Assembly (NCBI GenBank): GCA_030603375.1
Contig: JAUVXY010000016.1
Coordinates: 1 to 15,763 of the forward strand
DNA length: 15,763 bases
Direction of reading: 5' to 3'
From: Actinomycetes bacterium
Lineage (GTDB): Bacteria; Actinomycetota; Humimicrobiia; Humimicrobiales; Humimicrobiaceae
Shown here: in pieces, positions 14,087 to 15,763 of the stretch
How the letters are laid out: each line of letters begins with the position of its first letter
How positions within the stretch are numbered: the first letter of the stretch is position 1
Notes under the pieces: generated by a model
Database searches by the model: none
Seen by the model: the letters and a program-made list of their open reading frames with translations, nothing else
Told to the model about the DNA's origin: nothing
Translations under genes and position numbers: made by a program

Positions 14087-15763
14087 ATGGATAAAAGATA
14101 TTCGTTTAAAACAATAAGGCAAGCTATATTTGATATACTCATAGTTTTTTCTTCCTTTGTCATTTCTTTTTTTCTTAGGGGGCAACTGGATTTTAGTGGA
14201 AGCGTGGGACTCTTCTCCCAGTATTCTAACTTTATTGTATGGTATGTCACCGTTATAATTATAGTAAAAGTTTCGATGTTCTGGTTGTTTGGGATGTACA
14301 GGAGGGTTTGGAAATATGCGTCACTGAAAGATTTGACAGCTATAGTGGAAGCAGTTACCCTGAGCTCAATTATTGCAATAGTAATCTTTTATATTACAAG
14401 CCATCCAATATCTATGTTCGGAGTAAAAATTAATTTTTCTCTTCCTTATTTTCCAAGAAGTATTTTTGTAATTGATTATCTTCTTACATTAATTTTGGTA
14501 ATGGTATCCCGATTTTCTGAAAGATTTTTTAATGAACTTAAGTTTGGCAACCCGAATACCAGAAAGAAAAGAACACTTATTGTTGGTGCCGGGGATGCAG
14601 GAGAGATGATTGTCAGGGAAATGATAAGGCAGAAAAATAGCGAATATATGCCCATAGGTTTTTTAGATGATGATAAATTGAAATTAAAGCAGCAGATACA
14701 TGGAGTTAAAGTTTTAAACACAATACTGAATATGGAAAATGTTATTAAAAAATATTCAGTTGCCGAGGTAATAATAGCAATGCCTTCTGCCTCAAGCAAA
14801 GCCAGGAAAGAAGTTGCTTTTAGAGCAAAGGAAGCTGGGGCCAACTGTAAAACACTTCCAAGTTTGTATGAGGTAATTGATGGGAAGGTCTATCTGTATC
14901 AGATAAGGGACATAGAAATAGAAGATATATTGGGAAGAGAGCCTGTAAAGATAAAAATTCCTGATGTAGCGTCAGAAATAAAAGATAAGGTAGTTTTAAT
15001 AAGCGGTGCCGGCGGTTCTATTGGATCTGAAATATGCAGGCAAATATTAAGATTTGGTCCGGGGGAAATGATACTGGTTGATCATTCAGAAAACAACCTA
15101 TTTTTAGTAGAAGAAGAACTAACCAATAAACTTGCCTTTACAGCAGCGGTTCCAATAGTTGCTGATATAAGGGACAGGGAAGCTATGAAGGGGGTATTTA
15201 AAAATTACAGGCCATCTATTGTATTTCATGCTGCAGCATATAAGCATGTACCTCTGATGCAGCTAAATCCGGAAGCTGCTATCAGAAACAATTATTTGGG
15301 CACTAAAATGCTGGCCAAATTTTCTGTAGATTTTGGAGTAAGCAGATTTGTGATGCTGTCTACAGATAAAGCGGTACAGCCTGAGAATGTAATGGGGGTT
15401 TCAAAGTTACTTTCAGAAAAATATCTCCAGGCTTTATCCAAAGTAAAAAATACAAGGTTTATGATAGTAAGGTTTGGCAATGTTCTCGGAAGCCGTGGAA
15501 GCGTTGTTCCTGTATTTAAAGAGCAAATTCGTTCCGGAGGTCCGCTAAGAGTTACTCATCCTGATATGAAAAGGTATTTTATGACCATACCTGAGTCAGC
15601 ACAGCTTGTGATACAGGCATGCATAATGGGAAAAGGTGGAGAGATATATGTTCTGGATATGGGTGAGCCTATAAATATTTTAGATCTTGCAACAAATATG
15701 ATAAAGATATACGGAATGGAACCCGGAAAAGATATTGAAATTATATATACTGGTCCAAGATAT
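14087..15763 (+). CDS. Membrane-bound UDP-sugar 4,6-dehydratase, PglF/WbpM/CapD family (partial, C-terminus beyond right edge)
   Basis: This family converts UDP-GlcNAc (or a related sugar) to a 4-keto-6-deoxy intermediate for capsule, O-antigen or glycoprotein sugars. The frame is open for 559 codons to the window edge, and full-length relatives have roughly 600-660 residues. Four membrane helices lie at about 13-31, 48-70, 85-104 and 126-143, with the family motif GMYRRVWKYAS at 69-79. The first Rossmann domain has GAGDAG at 167-172. The second, catalytic SDR domain has GAGGSIG at 307-313, AAAYKHVPLM, STDKA (Thr426-Asp427-Lys428) and MGVSK (Met436, Lys440), where Met replaces the classical SDR Tyr, as in this family. 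An in-frame ATG at 14081 would add two residues. The position after the LCP gene suggests an envelope-glycan cluster continuing to the right. Confidence 0.93.
   Translation, partial: MDKRYSFKTIRQAIFDILIVFSSFVISFFLRGQLDFSGSVGLFSQYSNFIVWYVTVIIIVKVSMFWLFGMYRRVWKYASLKDLTAIVEAVTLSSIIAIVIFYITSHPISMFGVKINFSLPYFPRSIFVIDYLLTLILVMVSRFSERFFNELKFGNPNTRKKRTLIVGAGDAGEMIVREMIRQKNSEYMPIGFLDDDKLKLKQQIHGVKVLNTILNMENVIKKYSVAEVIIAMPSASSKARKEVAFRAKEAGANCKTLPSLYEVIDGKVYLYQIRDIEIEDILGREPVKIKIPDVASEIKDKVVLISGAGGSIGSEICRQILRFGPGEMILVDHSENNLFLVEEELTNKLAFTAAVPIVADIRDREAMKGVFKNYRPSIVFHAAAYKHVPLMQLNPEAAIRNNYLGTKMLAKFSVDFGVSRFVMLSTDKAVQPENVMGVSKLLSEKYLQALSKVKNTRFMIVRFGNVLGSRGSVVPVFKEQIRSGGPLRVTHPDMKRYFMTIPESAQLVIQACIMGKGGEIYVLDMGEPINILDLATNMIKIYGMEPGKDIEIIYTGPRY

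Noticed and set aside
1..15763. CRISPR array, tRNA/rRNA genes, insertion sequences, phage or defence genes
   Set aside because: No regular direct repeats, cloverleaf-like sequences, transposase or nuclease motifs were seen. Nearly all sequence is accounted for by housekeeping and envelope genes.

Overview
The window is AT-rich bacterial DNA that is almost entirely coding. It carries nine complete genes of a V/A-type rotary ATPase, plus peptidoglycan and surface-glycan genes (MurA, a LytR-CpsA-Psr protein, a membrane nucleotide-sugar dehydratase). An LCP protein with a C-terminal LytR_C-like domain, a dCMP deaminase of the ComEB type and the neighbourhood sua5/rpiB/dCMP deaminase/ATPase/murA point to a monoderm-like bacterium (Firmicutes, Actinobacteriota, Chloroflexota or a related uncultured anaerobic lineage). 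The phylum cannot be fixed from this sequence alone. No rRNA, tRNA, CRISPR array, insertion sequence or phage gene was seen.

Layout. 1-1056 (minus strand): the 5' part of rpiB, cut by the window edge, preceded by a Sua5/YrdC/TsaC-family gene. 1057-1352: a divergent intergenic region with candidate promoters, a hairpin and a short leader ORF. 1353-1814 (plus): dCMP deaminase. 1823-10333 (minus): a compact V-type ATPase operon in the order H-I-K-E-C-F-A-B-D, the same order as the Enterococcus hirae ntp operon, with neighbouring genes overlapping or nearly touching. 10334-10595: a divergent promoter region with a near-consensus promoter on each strand. 10596-11876 (plus): murA. 11945-14044 (plus): an LCP-family protein with two Ig-like repeats between the LCP catalytic domain and the LytR_C-like tail. 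14087 to the right edge (plus): a PglF/WbpM/CapD-type membrane UDP-sugar 4,6-dehydratase, cut by the edge.

How the genes fit together. The ATPase should couple ATP turnover to ion transport. Its proteolipid K keeps every residue of the E. hirae sodium site, so Na+ is the predicted coupling ion. The position of this operon is notable: in many Gram-positive genomes the interval between sua5/rpiB/dCMP deaminase and murA holds the F-type ATP synthase operon, and here a V-type operon sits there in the opposite orientation. MurA begins cell-wall precursor synthesis, the LCP protein probably transfers a lipid-linked glycan to peptidoglycan, and the dehydratase probably makes a 6-deoxy-4-keto aminosugar for that glycan or for a glycoprotein. 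The right end therefore looks like the start of an envelope-glycan cluster.

No entirely unknown system is evident. The most distinctive observations are the V-for-F ATPase exchange at a conserved locus, the unusual LCP domain architecture, and two gene starts (dCMP deaminase and the dehydratase) that appear to use a coupled leader ORF and a leaderless transcript respectively.
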